Virus record (IMG/VR): IMGVR_UViG_3300045051_000720
Span: 62,001 to 126,000 of that record
Length of the DNA stretch: 64,000 nucleotides
DNA from: a virus
Direction: 5' to 3' (one strand)
Every line of letters begins with the position of its first letter. The stretch's first letter is position 1. The notes under the pieces were generated by a model. It saw only the letters and a program-made list of their open reading frames with translations. It ran no database searches and was not told the DNA's origin. Shown in pieces: positions 28,976-37,843 of this stretch. Made by a program: the position numbers and the translations under genes.

Positions 28976-29065
28976 ATCCATCTATACACCGCCGCGTTGC
29001 ACAGTTCGGCTGTCTCTCTCGTAATCTATCTCAGATACTAGCCTAACCTTTTACCCATTAACACA

Positions 29066-29446
29066 ATGCGTACCCTAACCAACCATGTCACTAACGGGCT
29101 AAACGAAGCCCTCCGTATCACCGTCCTCGATGAACCCGGCCAAGGTGGAGCCTGCCACGAGTATCTCACCGACTACATCACGACCGACGAGGACGGCAGC
29201 CCCGCGCACGCGACCCAGTACGTCGTGTTCCAGAACGGCCCCGTCAAGGAGAACGGCGTCAACGGCACGTCGCAGGAGGCTCTCCTCGCCATTCTCATCG
29301 ACCGCCTGCGCGGGTTCCAGTCAGGCCAGTTCGCTTGCCCCGATAACGCCGAGGCTCTCGCCCACCTTGAGGGTGCGCTAGCCGCCCTCAATCGACGCAC
29401 AAACGCACGGGTGTTTCGGGGTGTGGAGGGAACGAACGTCGTCTGA
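29066..29446 (+). CDS. Small conserved phage protein, Acb2/Tad1-hairpin-like
   Basis: A 126-residue protein with the pattern NGLNEALRITVLDEPGQGGA in the N-terminal half, FQNGPVKENGVNG in the middle, and a helical hairpin ending in RVFRGVEGTNVV. From memory this matches a widespread family of small phage proteins whose C-terminal hairpin has been related to Acb2 and Tad1, which sequester cyclic nucleotide signals of CBASS and Thoeris defence. If correct, it would counter host immunity; the family link needs a profile search. Confidence 0.55.
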   Translation: MRTLTNHVTNGLNEALRITVLDEPGQGGACHEYLTDYITTDEDGSPAHATQYVVFQNGPVKENGVNGTSQEALLAILIDRLRGFQSGQFACPDNAEALAHLEGALAALNRRTNARVFRGVEGTNVV

Positions 29447-29448
29447 AT

Positions 29449-29649
29449 ATGTGGACCATCCTCGCTACCCGCCCTTTTTCCATGTCGTTCACCGATCCGT
29501 GTGGTAATGACCTCTTCCCTACTGTCGCGGAAGGGGTGTTAACCGTTGAGCAGGACGAGTGGGACCACCAGCGTGCGCGCTGGACGGACGGGGTCAGCTC
29601 GGTGAAGATTGATGTGGCCTATGCGTGGGAGCAGATGAAGGGAACATGA
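29449..29649 (+). CDS. Hypothetical protein, 66 residues
   Basis: Starts MWTILATRPFSMSFTDPCGN, ending in an acidic-aromatic helix. It follows the Acb2/Tad1-like gene by two bases and overlaps the next gene by four, so it is in the same operon. No motif. Confidence 0.55.
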   Translation: MWTILATRPFSMSFTDPCGNDLFPTVAEGVLTVEQDEWDHQRARWTDGVSSVKIDVAYAWEQMKGT

Positions 29650-30464
29650 GTATCCTCGCTTCAGTCTACGGTGGCAACCTCGGGGACACCCTCTGGCTCA
29701 CCCCCCTTGCGCGCTACGAGGACCTGACCGTGTGGATGCGCGGCGATGACACCAAAGCCCGTTCTGTCGCTCCGATCCTCGACGGGGTTTGCTCGGTCGT
29801 TCTCAAGCCCAACCCCCCCGAGACCCTCAAAGCGCCTATTCGCGCGCATGTGACGCAGCAGATCTTGGCGGCATATGGTCATGGCGGTAAGCCCTCCATC
29901 CCGCGGGTCATCTTGCGTCCCGACGAGGTGCAGTGGGCGGTTGACTACGTTAAGGGCGTAACGGGCGGTCACTCCTCCAAGATAGTAGCCATGGTCAACC
30001 ACTGCTCTGGCTCCGCCGACCCAACCAACTATCGCGCGGCCTATGTGCGGGGCAACCCGGCGGTGTTCGAATCCCTCGCGCGGTTTTGGAAGGGCGCTGG
30101 TTACAAGGTGCTTCAGTTCGGTCCCGCGCCGGGATTCTACACCCCAGACGTGTTCACGCCGATCGAGGGCGCTATCCCCGTGCGCGGGCTCAGCGTGCGG
30201 CAGCTCGCGGCGGTTTATCATGTCATTGGTAAGCTCATCTCGCTCGATACAGGCGACCGATGGCTGATGCTGGCCGTTGGCGGCAAGGTTGCTTGCCTCG
30301 TCCCACCTCATTCCGACCAGATGGGCTATCGCCATTGGGACCTACTGCTCGACGCCACCTGTTGGGGCGACGAACGCTCGCGCGAGGGTTATGCTCTTCA
30401 TCACGACTGGACCCATCTGTGCAACACCCACCTGTTTGACGAGATCGAATACCTCACGCTATGA
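29646..30464 (+). CDS. GT9-like glycosyltransferase (heptosyltransferase family)
   Basis: A 272-residue protein. VYGGNLGDTLWLTPLARYED is the GT9 N-terminal pattern (G-x-GD-x-x-x-x-P), and KLISLDTGDRWLMLAVGGKV near residue 195 matches the conserved DTG-x-x-H/L region of ADP-heptose:LPS heptosyltransferases that binds the donor. It is slightly shorter than cellular enzymes. Likely cytoplasmic; acts on a phage or host surface glycan. Confidence 0.72.
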   Translation: MSILASVYGGNLGDTLWLTPLARYEDLTVWMRGDDTKARSVAPILDGVCSVVLKPNPPETLKAPIRAHVTQQILAAYGHGGKPSIPRVILRPDEVQWAVDYVKGVTGGHSSKIVAMVNHCSGSADPTNYRAAYVRGNPAVFESLARFWKGAGYKVLQFGPAPGFYTPDVFTPIEGAIPVRGLSVRQLAAVYHVIGKLISLDTGDRWLMLAVGGKVACLVPPHSDQMGYRHWDLLLDATCWGDERSREGYALHHDWTHLCNTHLFDEIEYLTL

Positions 30465-30721
30465 CCATCTACCTTGCCCATCCTGTCGGCTACGCCTACG
30501 ATCTCCTTGCTCGCGCCGCGGTTAAGGCGCGTTGCGATCCCACTAGCATCCAAGCCAAGGAGACCCTCCTCCTGCTCGACGAGGCCATTCAGGCGCAGGT
30601 CGGTGTTCTCCTTCACGAGCAGATCTGCGCATCGGACGAGTATCGCGTGTTGATGGCCATCAACGAACAGGGAGGCGACCATGACGCCGCTCAACGCGCG
30701 CTAGGAGCACGCTTCGCATGA
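30461..30721 (+). CDS. Hypothetical helical protein, paralogue of the next gene
   Basis: An 86-residue alpha-helical protein. The segment LLHEQICASDEYRVLMAINE matches ELFTAIIASPEYTALVRINS of the next gene in spacing and key residues (A-S-x-E-Y ... L-x-x-I-N), so the two probably arose by tandem duplication. Function unknown. Confidence 0.6.
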   Translation: MTIYLAHPVGYAYDLLARAAVKARCDPTSIQAKETLLLLDEAIQAQVGVLLHEQICASDEYRVLMAINEQGGDHDAAQRALGARFA

Positions 30722-31140
30722 TTCGGGTACCCGTAGACGAGGCGTATGCCTTCGACATGCTCTCGATCCTGCGTGTCAAGAATGAGCATGTATTGACGGA
30801 CGCGGGAGTTGACGCCCACGACCGCCTTGCCAACGCCATCCGCGACGAGGTGGGTGGTGAGCTGTTTACCGCCATCATCGCGTCGCCCGAGTACACTGCG
30901 CTCGTGCGCATCAACAGCGCGCTGTTTGACGCCCTTGAGATGCTCAAGCGCACCGACAAGCACTTCGAGGCCGCGACTGATGGCGAGTGGCCACCCAAGC
31001 ACACGATAGGCGAGTGGCCCGGCGCGGCCAGTGAGGTGGACCAGATGGTCTATCGCCGCTACCTCTGCAAGCGTGCGCTTCAACAACGCTTCTTCCCAAC
31101 CGTCGCCCTGACCGAGCGCAAGATCGGTTATTCATCATGA
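30718..31140 (+). CDS. Hypothetical protein, 140 residues
   Basis: Starts MIRVPVDEAYAFDMLSILRV; mostly helical with the shared A-S-P-E-Y motif of its upstream neighbour and an added C-terminal part of 50 residues. Overlaps neighbours by four bases on each side. No known family. Confidence 0.6.
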   Translation: MIRVPVDEAYAFDMLSILRVKNEHVLTDAGVDAHDRLANAIRDEVGGELFTAIIASPEYTALVRINSALFDALEMLKRTDKHFEAATDGEWPPKHTIGEWPGAASEVDQMVYRRYLCKRALQQRFFPTVALTERKIGYSS

Positions 31141-32096
31141 GTCTGCCTACCAATCGTCCTGTCCGATGCTGGGGTGTTAGGGCCAGCCTAATCGGAGACA
31201 CGCTGTCTGCACTGCCTACGTTGAACTGGCTCGAACGCCGCTTTCCCGGGTCTTACAAGCACTGGGTGGTCGCGCGCAAGTGCTCGCAGTCCATCCAGCT
31301 CTACCTCAATCACCCGCTCATCGACAAGCTGGTCGTGACCGATTGTCACGAGGGCATGGGGCCACGCGACATTGAACTGGCCAACACGTGTGACATTCGA
31401 TTCGACATCATGCCCCAGCACCCCGAGGGCGACATCTGGCCCAACCGGCGCAACCTATGGGAGGAAACGTGGGTGATGGCCGGGTTGCCACTGAGCGAGT
31501 ACCATGCGTTGCCACCTGCTGAGCAGCGGTCACATCTGGTGCAGTGGTTCGAGGTCGAGAAGCAACCCGCCAAAACCATCGCGCTGTGGCCTTGTGCGGG
31601 CTACGGCATCGAGAACAAGCGCAACCCTAGTCGCGAGTGGTATGTCAAACTGCTCAACCAGCTTCACGCCGAGGGATGCATCATCTACCAGTTCGGCCAC
31701 CCCAAGGACTATACCTTCGACCTGTGGAGTGGTCCGACCTACCGCGATTTCCGCCGGCTGGCGTTCTTCGATCAGATCAAGCTGACGCTGGGGTGTGACC
31801 TGATGATCGGGACCGACAGCGGGTCCGCGCTGGTTGTCGGGGCCTACGAGAAGATCCCGCAGATTAGCCTGCTTACGAATCATTGGCCGGGGCATACCGA
31901 AAATCCGACTGCGTTCGCGACCCTCAACCCGCTCAACACCAGCTTCTTCTCGCCCGGCACGGCGGACGGTATCAAGCAGGAGGAGGTAGTCGCTAAGGCC
32001 TTGGAGCTGGTTGCCTCGCGCGCGGGTGAACAACACGCTGCCGATGGTACGGTGCCTAACGTCGCCGAGAGCGTGACCCATGGAGGACGACACTGA
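31137..32096 (+). CDS. GT9 glycosyltransferase (heptosyltransferase-like)
   Basis: A 319-residue GT-B enzyme: WGVRASLIGDTLSALPTLNW is the GT9 start pattern, TIALWPCAGYGIENKRNPSR the hinge region where the glycan-transfer site lies, and LMIGTDSGSALVVGAYEKIP the donor site (D-T/S-G). Full length for the family, unlike the two other GT9-like proteins in this locus. It would transfer a heptose or related sugar; neighbours are a methyltransferase and GT4 enzymes. Confidence 0.8.
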   Translation: MSLPTNRPVRCWGVRASLIGDTLSALPTLNWLERRFPGSYKHWVVARKCSQSIQLYLNHPLIDKLVVTDCHEGMGPRDIELANTCDIRFDIMPQHPEGDIWPNRRNLWEETWVMAGLPLSEYHALPPAEQRSHLVQWFEVEKQPAKTIALWPCAGYGIENKRNPSREWYVKLLNQLHAEGCIIYQFGHPKDYTFDLWSGPTYRDFRRLAFFDQIKLTLGCDLMIGTDSGSALVVGAYEKIPQISLLTNHWPGHTENPTAFATLNPLNTSFFSPGTADGIKQEEVVAKALELVASRAGEQHAADGTVPNVAESVTHGGRH

Positions 32097-32728
32097 TGAG
32101 TGTGGTCATCGACTCCAACCTGTTCGCGGATCTGCCTGCGTGGGAGATGAAGAATGTGCTCGGCAGCGCCACGCATACGTTTTTCGGGCTCACCATGAGT
32201 CAGCATCCCCACGCGGTCATCAAGCTCAACCAGCTCCTGAACGCCACGAGACCGGCGCGCATCGTGGAGGTCGGGACGGGGGCGGGTGGACTCACGGTTT
32301 TGTTTGCCCTGTTCTGCAAGGCCACAGGCGCGGCCCTTCACTCGTACGACCAGCAGGGTGGGAAACATCACGAGCTACTGGCTCAACTGGGGTATCCCGT
32401 GCGACGTGGTGACGCGTTGGGAGATCCGGCGGTAGTGGAGGAAATCAAATCTATCGTCGCGCGCGAGGGGCGTTCGGTGATCTTCGCGGACGCCGGGAAA
32501 GCGATCGAGGCAAATCTGCTCATCCCCGTCATGAAGCCCGGCGACCTCATCCTCATGCACGACTTCGCCCCCGATGCAGAGACCTTCCGCCGCGACATCC
32601 AAGGTGTCCGATGGAACTGGTTCGAGGCGTGGTACGAGCGCGTGGCGGAGGTTTCAAACGCGCACGGTATTGTGTACTCACCCTATACGAACGACGTGGT
32701 CTGGAGCGTCGGAATAAAGACCCGCTGA
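32096..32728 (+). CDS. CmcI/rhamnosyl O-methyltransferase-like methyltransferase
   Basis: A 210-residue SAM-dependent methyltransferase. RIVEVGTGAGGLTVLFALFC is motif I, SVIFADAGKAIEANLLIPVM and GDLILMHDF follow the order of CmcI-type enzymes that methylate sugar hydroxyls with a divalent metal (the D and H of MHDF). Starts at the last base of the previous stop. Likely finishes a phage-encoded sugar. Confidence 0.74.
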   Translation: MSVVIDSNLFADLPAWEMKNVLGSATHTFFGLTMSQHPHAVIKLNQLLNATRPARIVEVGTGAGGLTVLFALFCKATGAALHSYDQQGGKHHELLAQLGYPVRRGDALGDPAVVEEIKSIVAREGRSVIFADAGKAIEANLLIPVMKPGDLILMHDFAPDAETFRRDIQGVRWNWFEAWYERVAEVSNAHGIVYSPYTNDVVWSVGIKTR

Positions 32729-33744
32729 TGCGCGTTGCCTATTTCGATTTGGGGCTCTCTCGGGAAGAGTACACACTCCAGCCCCGCCATTACGGCGGAG
32801 GCGCGGTCGCGGCCCGCTACCTCAAAGAGTCCGATGTCGACTTCCACATCTTCGCGCCGCCCGATGCGTTCGACAACGTCGGGGTGGACGAACGTCGGGA
32901 CCGGTGCAACCCGTTACCTTACGAGGTCTGCAAGTGGTTGGCCGAAGGTGGCTCCCTAGACAAGGTGTGGCCCAATGGGGCGGCGGGGTTTCCTTTTGAC
33001 CTCATCCTTCATCCACACACCTGTGCCACGATCAATCGGGGGAGCTATCGCGGGCCGGTGTGTCACTTCTGTGGCTTCGATGGGTCTGCCGGGCACCCCG
33101 GCAACGATTACGTCTTATTGTACGACAAGACCTTCCGCGCCCAGTTCGGCGAGTGCGCGAAATATGTGCGCATAGGCAAGCCCGTGCCTGCGCAGTGTCC
33201 CGAGAAACCCAGCGCGTTCAGCAGTGCGGAGCAGCCCTTTTTGTTCCAAGTGAGCCGCCATGACGACCACATGGGCAGCATTGCCATCGCCAAGGCCTGT
33301 CTTGAGGCGGGTATCCCGGGCGTGTTCGCCGGACCGATTCACCACGATTACCCCCTGCGCGACTACATTGATGGCAAGACCACGACGTACCTCGGTGAGA
33401 TCGACGAACAGACCAAGATGGACCTGCACCGCCGCGCGCGGTTGGGTGTGTTGTGCGCCGACTGGGACCTGCCTTTTTCGCAGACCCTGATCGAGGCCCA
33501 AGGTCAAGGCACACCCATCTACGTCAACCGACGCGGCCCGTTCCTCAAGACCTATCTGAAGGACGGGGTGAATGGGTTTGACGCGGCGGGGTGTTCGCTG
33601 CGGGAGGCGTTTGAGCGCGCGCCGTTGATTGACCCGCAAGAGTGTTGGGCGTCAGCCAAGGCATATGACGTGCCGGTGATGGTCGAGTCCTTCCGCCGAG
33701 CCTTCAACGAGATCGTCGCCGAGTGGCGCGCCACTCATCCCTAA
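32728..33744 (+). CDS. Glycosyltransferase, GT4-like
   Basis: A 338-residue GT-B enzyme. After an N-terminal acceptor domain, PFLFQVSRHDDHMGSIAIAK opens the C-terminal domain, and LPFSQTLIEAQGQGTPIYVN is the donor-binding motif, with E and the following turn in place of the E-x7-E pattern. The gene starts at TGATG right after the methyltransferase. The role of the several cysteines and histidines around PVCHFCGFDG is unclear. Confidence 0.76.
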   Translation: MRVAYFDLGLSREEYTLQPRHYGGGAVAARYLKESDVDFHIFAPPDAFDNVGVDERRDRCNPLPYEVCKWLAEGGSLDKVWPNGAAGFPFDLILHPHTCATINRGSYRGPVCHFCGFDGSAGHPGNDYVLLYDKTFRAQFGECAKYVRIGKPVPAQCPEKPSAFSSAEQPFLFQVSRHDDHMGSIAIAKACLEAGIPGVFAGPIHHDYPLRDYIDGKTTTYLGEIDEQTKMDLHRRARLGVLCADWDLPFSQTLIEAQGQGTPIYVNRRGPFLKTYLKDGVNGFDAAGCSLREAFERAPLIDPQECWASAKAYDVPVMVESFRRAFNEIVAEWRATHP

Positions 33745-34487
33745 TGCACCTATCCTATGTCACCGTGTCGGTGGACTACTCCGACTATCTGGCTATCACC
33801 CTGCGCCACAACCGCCCTCACTTCGACGATATGATCGTGGTCACCGCGCCGCGCGATCGGGCGACGCAGGAGTTGTGCGCGCGCGAGGGGGTGCGGTGCG
33901 TGGTAACGGACGCTTTCTACCATCCATTCGGCGTGGCCTTCAACAAAGGCGCGGGACTGAACGCGGGGCTGGCGGCCCTCAAGGAGCCGCAGTGGGTGGC
34001 GATTTTCGACGCCGATACCTTTGTTCATCCCACCTTCCGGCAGGACCTCGAAGCCCTGCCGCTGGACATCGAGTGGCTCTACGGCACCGAGCGCGTCCTT
34101 CTCCCTACCTACGCCGACTACATCGCCCTTGTCACTGGCGCGCGGTCTGTTGAGTCGTTTGAGTCGCCGCGTGGCTTTGCGTTCGGCTGGATGCAGTTGA
34201 TACACTGGGGTAGCCACGCCATGCAGTCCTGCGTGCCGGGTGAGTGGTATCCCCAAGGGCGGGATTGCACCGAGGTGGACTGGAGATTTTTTCGGCGCTG
34301 GGGCAATCTGATCAACGACTACGCCGCCGCTGAGGGGCGCATTGCCAAGCTGCCGTTCAAGTCGTTCAATTTGGGTCCCCACGGAGTCAACCATCAAGCG
34401 CGCCGGTCTCCCGCTTTCGTCCCTTCCATCTGGGGCGACGGTAGTGACGACATCCCAATGGGTGGACCCCCAATGCCTCATGACTGA
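33744..34487 (+). CDS. GT2-like glycosyltransferase
   Basis: A 247-residue GT-A enzyme: SYVTVSVDYSDYLAITLRHN at the start, NKGAGLNAGLAALKEPQWVA for nucleotide binding, and VAIFDADTFVHPTF with the D-A-D metal site near residue 97. No membrane helix. Starts at TAATG, so is coupled to the gene before. Substrate unknown. Confidence 0.74.
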   Translation: MHLSYVTVSVDYSDYLAITLRHNRPHFDDMIVVTAPRDRATQELCAREGVRCVVTDAFYHPFGVAFNKGAGLNAGLAALKEPQWVAIFDADTFVHPTFRQDLEALPLDIEWLYGTERVLLPTYADYIALVTGARSVESFESPRGFAFGWMQLIHWGSHAMQSCVPGEWYPQGRDCTEVDWRFFRRWGNLINDYAAAEGRIAKLPFKSFNLGPHGVNHQARRSPAFVPSIWGDGSDDIPMGGPPMPHD

Positions 34488-35136
34488 TCCTCTCTCCCTC
34501 ATCAACTGGGTCCTCAAGGACCTGCCGGTCCCTCTCGTTGGGTCGGTGTGTTACGACGGTCAGAAGCAAACCAAGGAGTGCACCGCCAAGGCGTTTGCGG
34601 CCTTCACTGAATGCTACTCGCTCGTCCGACCGCGCCGTGTCCTTGAGATCGGCACCCACGCAGGTGGCTCCGCGCTGATGGCCCTCGCGCTGACCGAGGC
34701 GTCTGTGCTGTCCGTCGATATAGGCTCGACGTGGATCACACCCGAGCGTTCATTCGCCGATTGGGGGTGCGAGTCAGGTGAGGGCGGCCTATATCAGGTT
34801 GAGCGCGTGTTGCGTGCGGCGTTTCCAGACCGGTTTAGTTTGCTCATTGGCGATTCAACTGACCCTAGCACTCGTGCGACCATCAAGGTGTGCCATACGT
34901 TGGAGCCCTTTGACCTCGCGTTTATCGACGGGAATCATGCCTACGAGTACGTGCTCAGCGACATCCGGTTCGCGCGCTCGTTAGGTGTTAAGACCCTCAT
35001 CCTCGACGACATGAACAGTAGCGACCCCAACAGCGATGTGGCCCGCGCCGCGCGCGAGGAGGGGTTGGTGATTGTCAAGGAGTGGGCGACTATCCATTCG
35101 GGTGGCGTGAGCTTCGCGTTGACGCGGGTGCCCTAG
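34480..35136 (+). CDS. SAM-dependent methyltransferase
   Basis: A 218-residue protein: RVLEIGTHAGGSALMALALT is motif I, VLSVDIGSTW follows for the ribose-binding acid, and FDLAFIDGNHAYEYVLSDIR is the D-G-N-H motif of the Methyltransf_24/CmcI group, with TLILDDMN after it. Overlaps the glycosyltransferase by eight bases. Probably methylates a sugar in the glycan made by this locus. Confidence 0.75.
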   Translation: MTDPLSLINWVLKDLPVPLVGSVCYDGQKQTKECTAKAFAAFTECYSLVRPRRVLEIGTHAGGSALMALALTEASVLSVDIGSTWITPERSFADWGCESGEGGLYQVERVLRAAFPDRFSLLIGDSTDPSTRATIKVCHTLEPFDLAFIDGNHAYEYVLSDIRFARSLGVKTLILDDMNSSDPNSDVARAAREEGLVIVKEWATIHSGGVSFALTRVP

Positions 35137-35147
35137 ACGACTATCAT
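35119..35147 (+). promoter_or_regulatory. Promoter, TTGACG-17-TATCAT, leaderless
   Basis: TTGACG lies at the end of the methyltransferase gene; spacer without the YAAC box; TATCAT, five bases, ATG. Confidence 0.75.
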
Positions 35148-35152
35148 AGGCT

Positions 35153-36331
35153 ATGCCCCTACCGCGATTTGACTGGCCTCTCGCTACGGATTCGTTCAGC
35201 CTGCTTGACCGCGCCCGCATTGCGTGGTGGCAACTGACCACCCCCCAGTTCACCATGGGTCCGCGCGTCGAGGAGTTCGAGCGCGAGATGAGCAAGCTGG
35301 CGGGGGTGCGCGCGTTGGGGGTATGCAACGGATCTGTTGCCAACCAGCTGGTGTTCGAGCTGTGGAAGGTCAAGCATCCTGACCAGCCGAGGCCCCTCGT
35401 CATCGTTCCTGCCGTGACGTGGGTGTCCAGCATTACCCCGGCCATGATGGCGGGTTTTGAGATTGCGTTCTGCGACATCAACCTGACCGATCTCAGCTTC
35501 GACTACGACATGCTCGCGCGGATGCTGGAGAACCGGTCTGGACAACCGACCATCATCTGGCCCACCGCCTTGATTGGCTTTTGTCCCGACATGGAGCGCC
35601 TCCATCAGCTTGCCGCCAAACACGGCGCGGAGGTGTTCCTTGACGCTTGTGAGAACACCCTCAGCTATACGCGGTGGGACCAGTCTATCCTCGCAAGTGC
35701 CGCACTGACAACGACTAGCTGCTATTTCAGCCATCAGATCACTGCGGTGGAACTGGGTTTTGTTTTCTTCCGCGACGAGTCCGACTACATGCTCGCGCGG
35801 ATGTTCCGCAACCACGGCATGTCACGCTCGCTGACCGGCCCTCACGCCGCCGCGCGCAAGCTGATTGAGGACGCCAATCCGTCTATAGACCCGTCCTTCC
35901 TATTCGCCGTACCCGGCACCAACCTGCGCCCGAGCGATGTCCACGCTATGTTCGGGCTGAGAGACATCAAGCGGGTGGACCGGTACCGCCTGCACCGCAC
36001 GGCCATCTACCGCCGGTTCCACGAGGGGTTGGACCAATCCCGCTACTACCTCCCGCCACTCACCGAGACCCATGTGGGGTTCTGTTTACCGATCATGCGG
36101 CGAGACGATGCAATCGGCTTTGTCAAGCAGATGCTGAACGGGATGGGTGTGGCCACTCGTCCGCTCATTGGCGGGAATCTCCTCCATCAACCCCCGTTCA
36201 AGCGGTACGGGCGGCCGGAGGACTATCCTAATGCCGAGTGGGTTCACCAGCACGCTGGGTATTGCGGCCTACATCCGGGCGTGACCGAGGACATGGTGGA
36301 TGGGCTCGTGGAGGTCCTCAACGGTCTATGA
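35153..36331 (+). CDS. DegT/AHBA-fold PLP/PMP enzyme, ColD-like sugar 3-dehydratase
   Basis: A 392-residue fold type I enzyme. GVCNGSVANQLVFELWKVKH binds the phosphate of the cofactor, VFLDACENTL holds the aspartate that pairs with the pyridine nitrogen. At the place of the usual catalytic lysine the chain reads TSCYFSHQITAVELG: a histidine replaces lysine, as in ColD, which removes the 3-OH of GDP-4-keto-6-deoxymannose. Length fits ColD. The N-terminal region FTMGPRVEEFEREMSK is also typical. Leaderless from its own promoter. Confidence 0.75.
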   Translation: MPLPRFDWPLATDSFSLLDRARIAWWQLTTPQFTMGPRVEEFEREMSKLAGVRALGVCNGSVANQLVFELWKVKHPDQPRPLVIVPAVTWVSSITPAMMAGFEIAFCDINLTDLSFDYDMLARMLENRSGQPTIIWPTALIGFCPDMERLHQLAAKHGAEVFLDACENTLSYTRWDQSILASAALTTTSCYFSHQITAVELGFVFFRDESDYMLARMFRNHGMSRSLTGPHAAARKLIEDANPSIDPSFLFAVPGTNLRPSDVHAMFGLRDIKRVDRYRLHRTAIYRRFHEGLDQSRYYLPPLTETHVGFCLPIMRRDDAIGFVKQMLNGMGVATRPLIGGNLLHQPPFKRYGRPEDYPNAEWVHQHAGYCGLHPGVTEDMVDGLVEVLNGL

Positions 36332-36753
36332 AGACGCTCGCGGAACTGCCCGCGCTAGATCAGCTAGCCCACTGCCCTCTCAACACCCGCATCTGGTTTG
36401 AGGAGGAGAGTCAGCCGTACCGCGTGCGGGCGCGTAGCTCGCGCTATCTTGTCTGCACCAAACCGTTCAACCCAAAGCACACCGTCCTTTACACCATCGT
36501 GGACCTCGTGGAGAACGTGCGCGGCCCAGAGAATCTCGTCTTTGGGATGGGTGCGGAGAGCGACGAAGACTGCGTTGCGATGATTGAGCGGCTACACGGG
36601 ATCACCAGACCGCTAACCGCCAAGGAGACGGCGGAGGTAAAAACACTCCCGCGCAACCTGCGGCGGGTATGTCAACCACTGTTGGTTGAACCAACCGAGG
36701 TATCTCATCGTCACCGCATCGATCTCAAGGTGGCGCGGGTAGCGTTGTCATGA
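36328..36753 (+). CDS. Hypothetical protein, 141 residues
   Basis: Starts MKTLAELPALDQLAHCPLNT. A beta-rich first half (QPYRVRARSSRYLVCTKPF), then a helix with EDCVAMIERLHGI and a basic C-terminus. No known motif. Coupled to both neighbours. Confidence 0.58.
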   Translation: MKTLAELPALDQLAHCPLNTRIWFEEESQPYRVRARSSRYLVCTKPFNPKHTVLYTIVDLVENVRGPENLVFGMGAESDEDCVAMIERLHGITRPLTAKETAEVKTLPRNLRRVCQPLLVEPTEVSHRHRIDLKVARVALS

Positions 36754-36923
36754 TAGCCCGCGCCAAGCGTTACCGTCTGGTCAAGCGTCTCGTCAACGAG
36801 TACCTCGACGCGGCCATTCGTGATCAACGCCGTCGTCCTCACATGGCGCGACTCAACTTGACCGGCGCGCAGGGTGTGCTGGACGCCGCGGTGAGATGCG
36901 AAGCGAAGGCGGGATTTGGATGA
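36750..36923 (+). CDS. Small basic protein, 57 residues
   Basis: ATG overlapping the previous TGA; peptide begins MIARAKRYRLVKRLVNEYLD and is rich in Arg and Lys throughout, with one likely helix. ATGA overlaps at both ends support it. Could bind nucleic acid. Confidence 0.55.
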   Translation: MIARAKRYRLVKRLVNEYLDAAIRDQRRRPHMARLNLTGAQGVLDAAVRCEAKAGFG

Positions 36924-37618
36924 CCCCCCAACCGATCCTCCTCCCTGATGGCGAGACTCTCTTACCGATCACCCTCTACGGAGTGAATCGCGACCCTCTC
37001 GTTACTGATTGGCACCGCCGCGTCATCAACCACTTCTGCTGGACGTGGAATTATATCGAGGCCCCTTTCCACCTCGGGGTCTCGCACGGCTATGTGATGA
37101 ACACCATCCTGCGCGCGCTGGTGCAGGAGGTGAATCCCCCAACCTACGTCATGTTCTGTGATAATGACAACATCCCCATGCGGCGGGAGGCTTTGGACAG
37201 CATGGTTATGTCGGTGCGGAACAAGGTCACGGTCTATGGCTGTGCGTGGCAAAGTTCGCATAAGGTAGGGCCTAACGGGTCGGTTCAGCACGCCTATGCC
37301 AGCCAAGCCTGTTTGTGTTTCCCTCTTTCGCTCTATCGCGCGTTAGGGTGTCCCGATTGTGACCATTTCAACCCGTGCTCTGACACGAGCGAGGAGATTA
37401 CTTACGAAGCCCAGCTCCGCGGGTACCAGCTCTCGCTTTTATACCCATCTCACAGTGAGGAACCCACCGTCGCGCTGGACAACGGGTGTCAATACGGCCA
37501 CTCTATCGTGTACGGCCCGAACCTCTGGTTCCATGAGACGCGCGCTGATTTGCCGGGTGCTAGTGAGCGTTTTGTAGCGATGGCCAAGCGGGTCATCGCG
37601 GGGGAGTTCCAATGCTGA
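36920..37618 (+). CDS. Probable glycosyltransferase, GT-A fold
   Basis: A 232-residue protein. YVMFCDNDNIPMRREALDSM near residue 80 is a D-x-D metal site in the usual place, and CWTWNYIEAPFHLGVSHGYV before it resembles the first strands of a GT2-like domain. The C-terminal half contains several cysteines (CLCFPLSLYRALGCPDCDHF) that may form a zinc or disulfide site. Substrate unknown. Confidence 0.66.
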   Translation: MTPQPILLPDGETLLPITLYGVNRDPLVTDWHRRVINHFCWTWNYIEAPFHLGVSHGYVMNTILRALVQEVNPPTYVMFCDNDNIPMRREALDSMVMSVRNKVTVYGCAWQSSHKVGPNGSVQHAYASQACLCFPLSLYRALGCPDCDHFNPCSDTSEEITYEAQLRGYQLSLLYPSHSEEPTVALDNGCQYGHSIVYGPNLWFHETRADLPGASERFVAMAKRVIAGEFQC

Positions 37619-37824
37619 TCGCCGACTCGTTAGGTGGCAACCTTACCGATTACCCCTCGGTCCTTGACGCCCTGCGCGAGGCCAATGTGATGACCATCAA
37701 ACCAATGGATGGTCACTCTCGCGTGCGCGAGAGGTGTGATCGGTACTACCAGATCTACTTGACCCGCGATCAGGTGCTGGCGTGGGCTGATGAGTTGCGC
37801 GCAATGGTTGACAAGGGGGTCTAA
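37612..37824 (+). CDS. Hypothetical protein, 70 residues
   Basis: Starts MLIADSLGGNLTDYPSVLDA, ends with a helix DQVLAWADELRAMVDKGV. Overlaps the stop of the previous gene by seven bases; its 3' end runs into the promoter of the next gene. No motif. Confidence 0.55.
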   Translation: MLIADSLGGNLTDYPSVLDALREANVMTIKPMDGHSRVRERCDRYYQIYLTRDQVLAWADELRAMVDKGV

Positions 37825-37836
37825 CCCCGCTAACAT
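37808..37836 (+). promoter_or_regulatory. Promoter, TTGACA-17-TAACAT, leaderless
   Basis: TTGACA, spacer with TCTAAC, TAACAT, seven bases, GTG start. Confidence 0.82.
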
Positions 37837-37843
37837 GGGGTCA

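Noticed and set aside
28028-29041. A 337-codon plus-strand open frame
   Set aside because: Antisense to the LAGLIDADG endonuclease, whose two catalytic motifs are intact; the plus frame has no motif.
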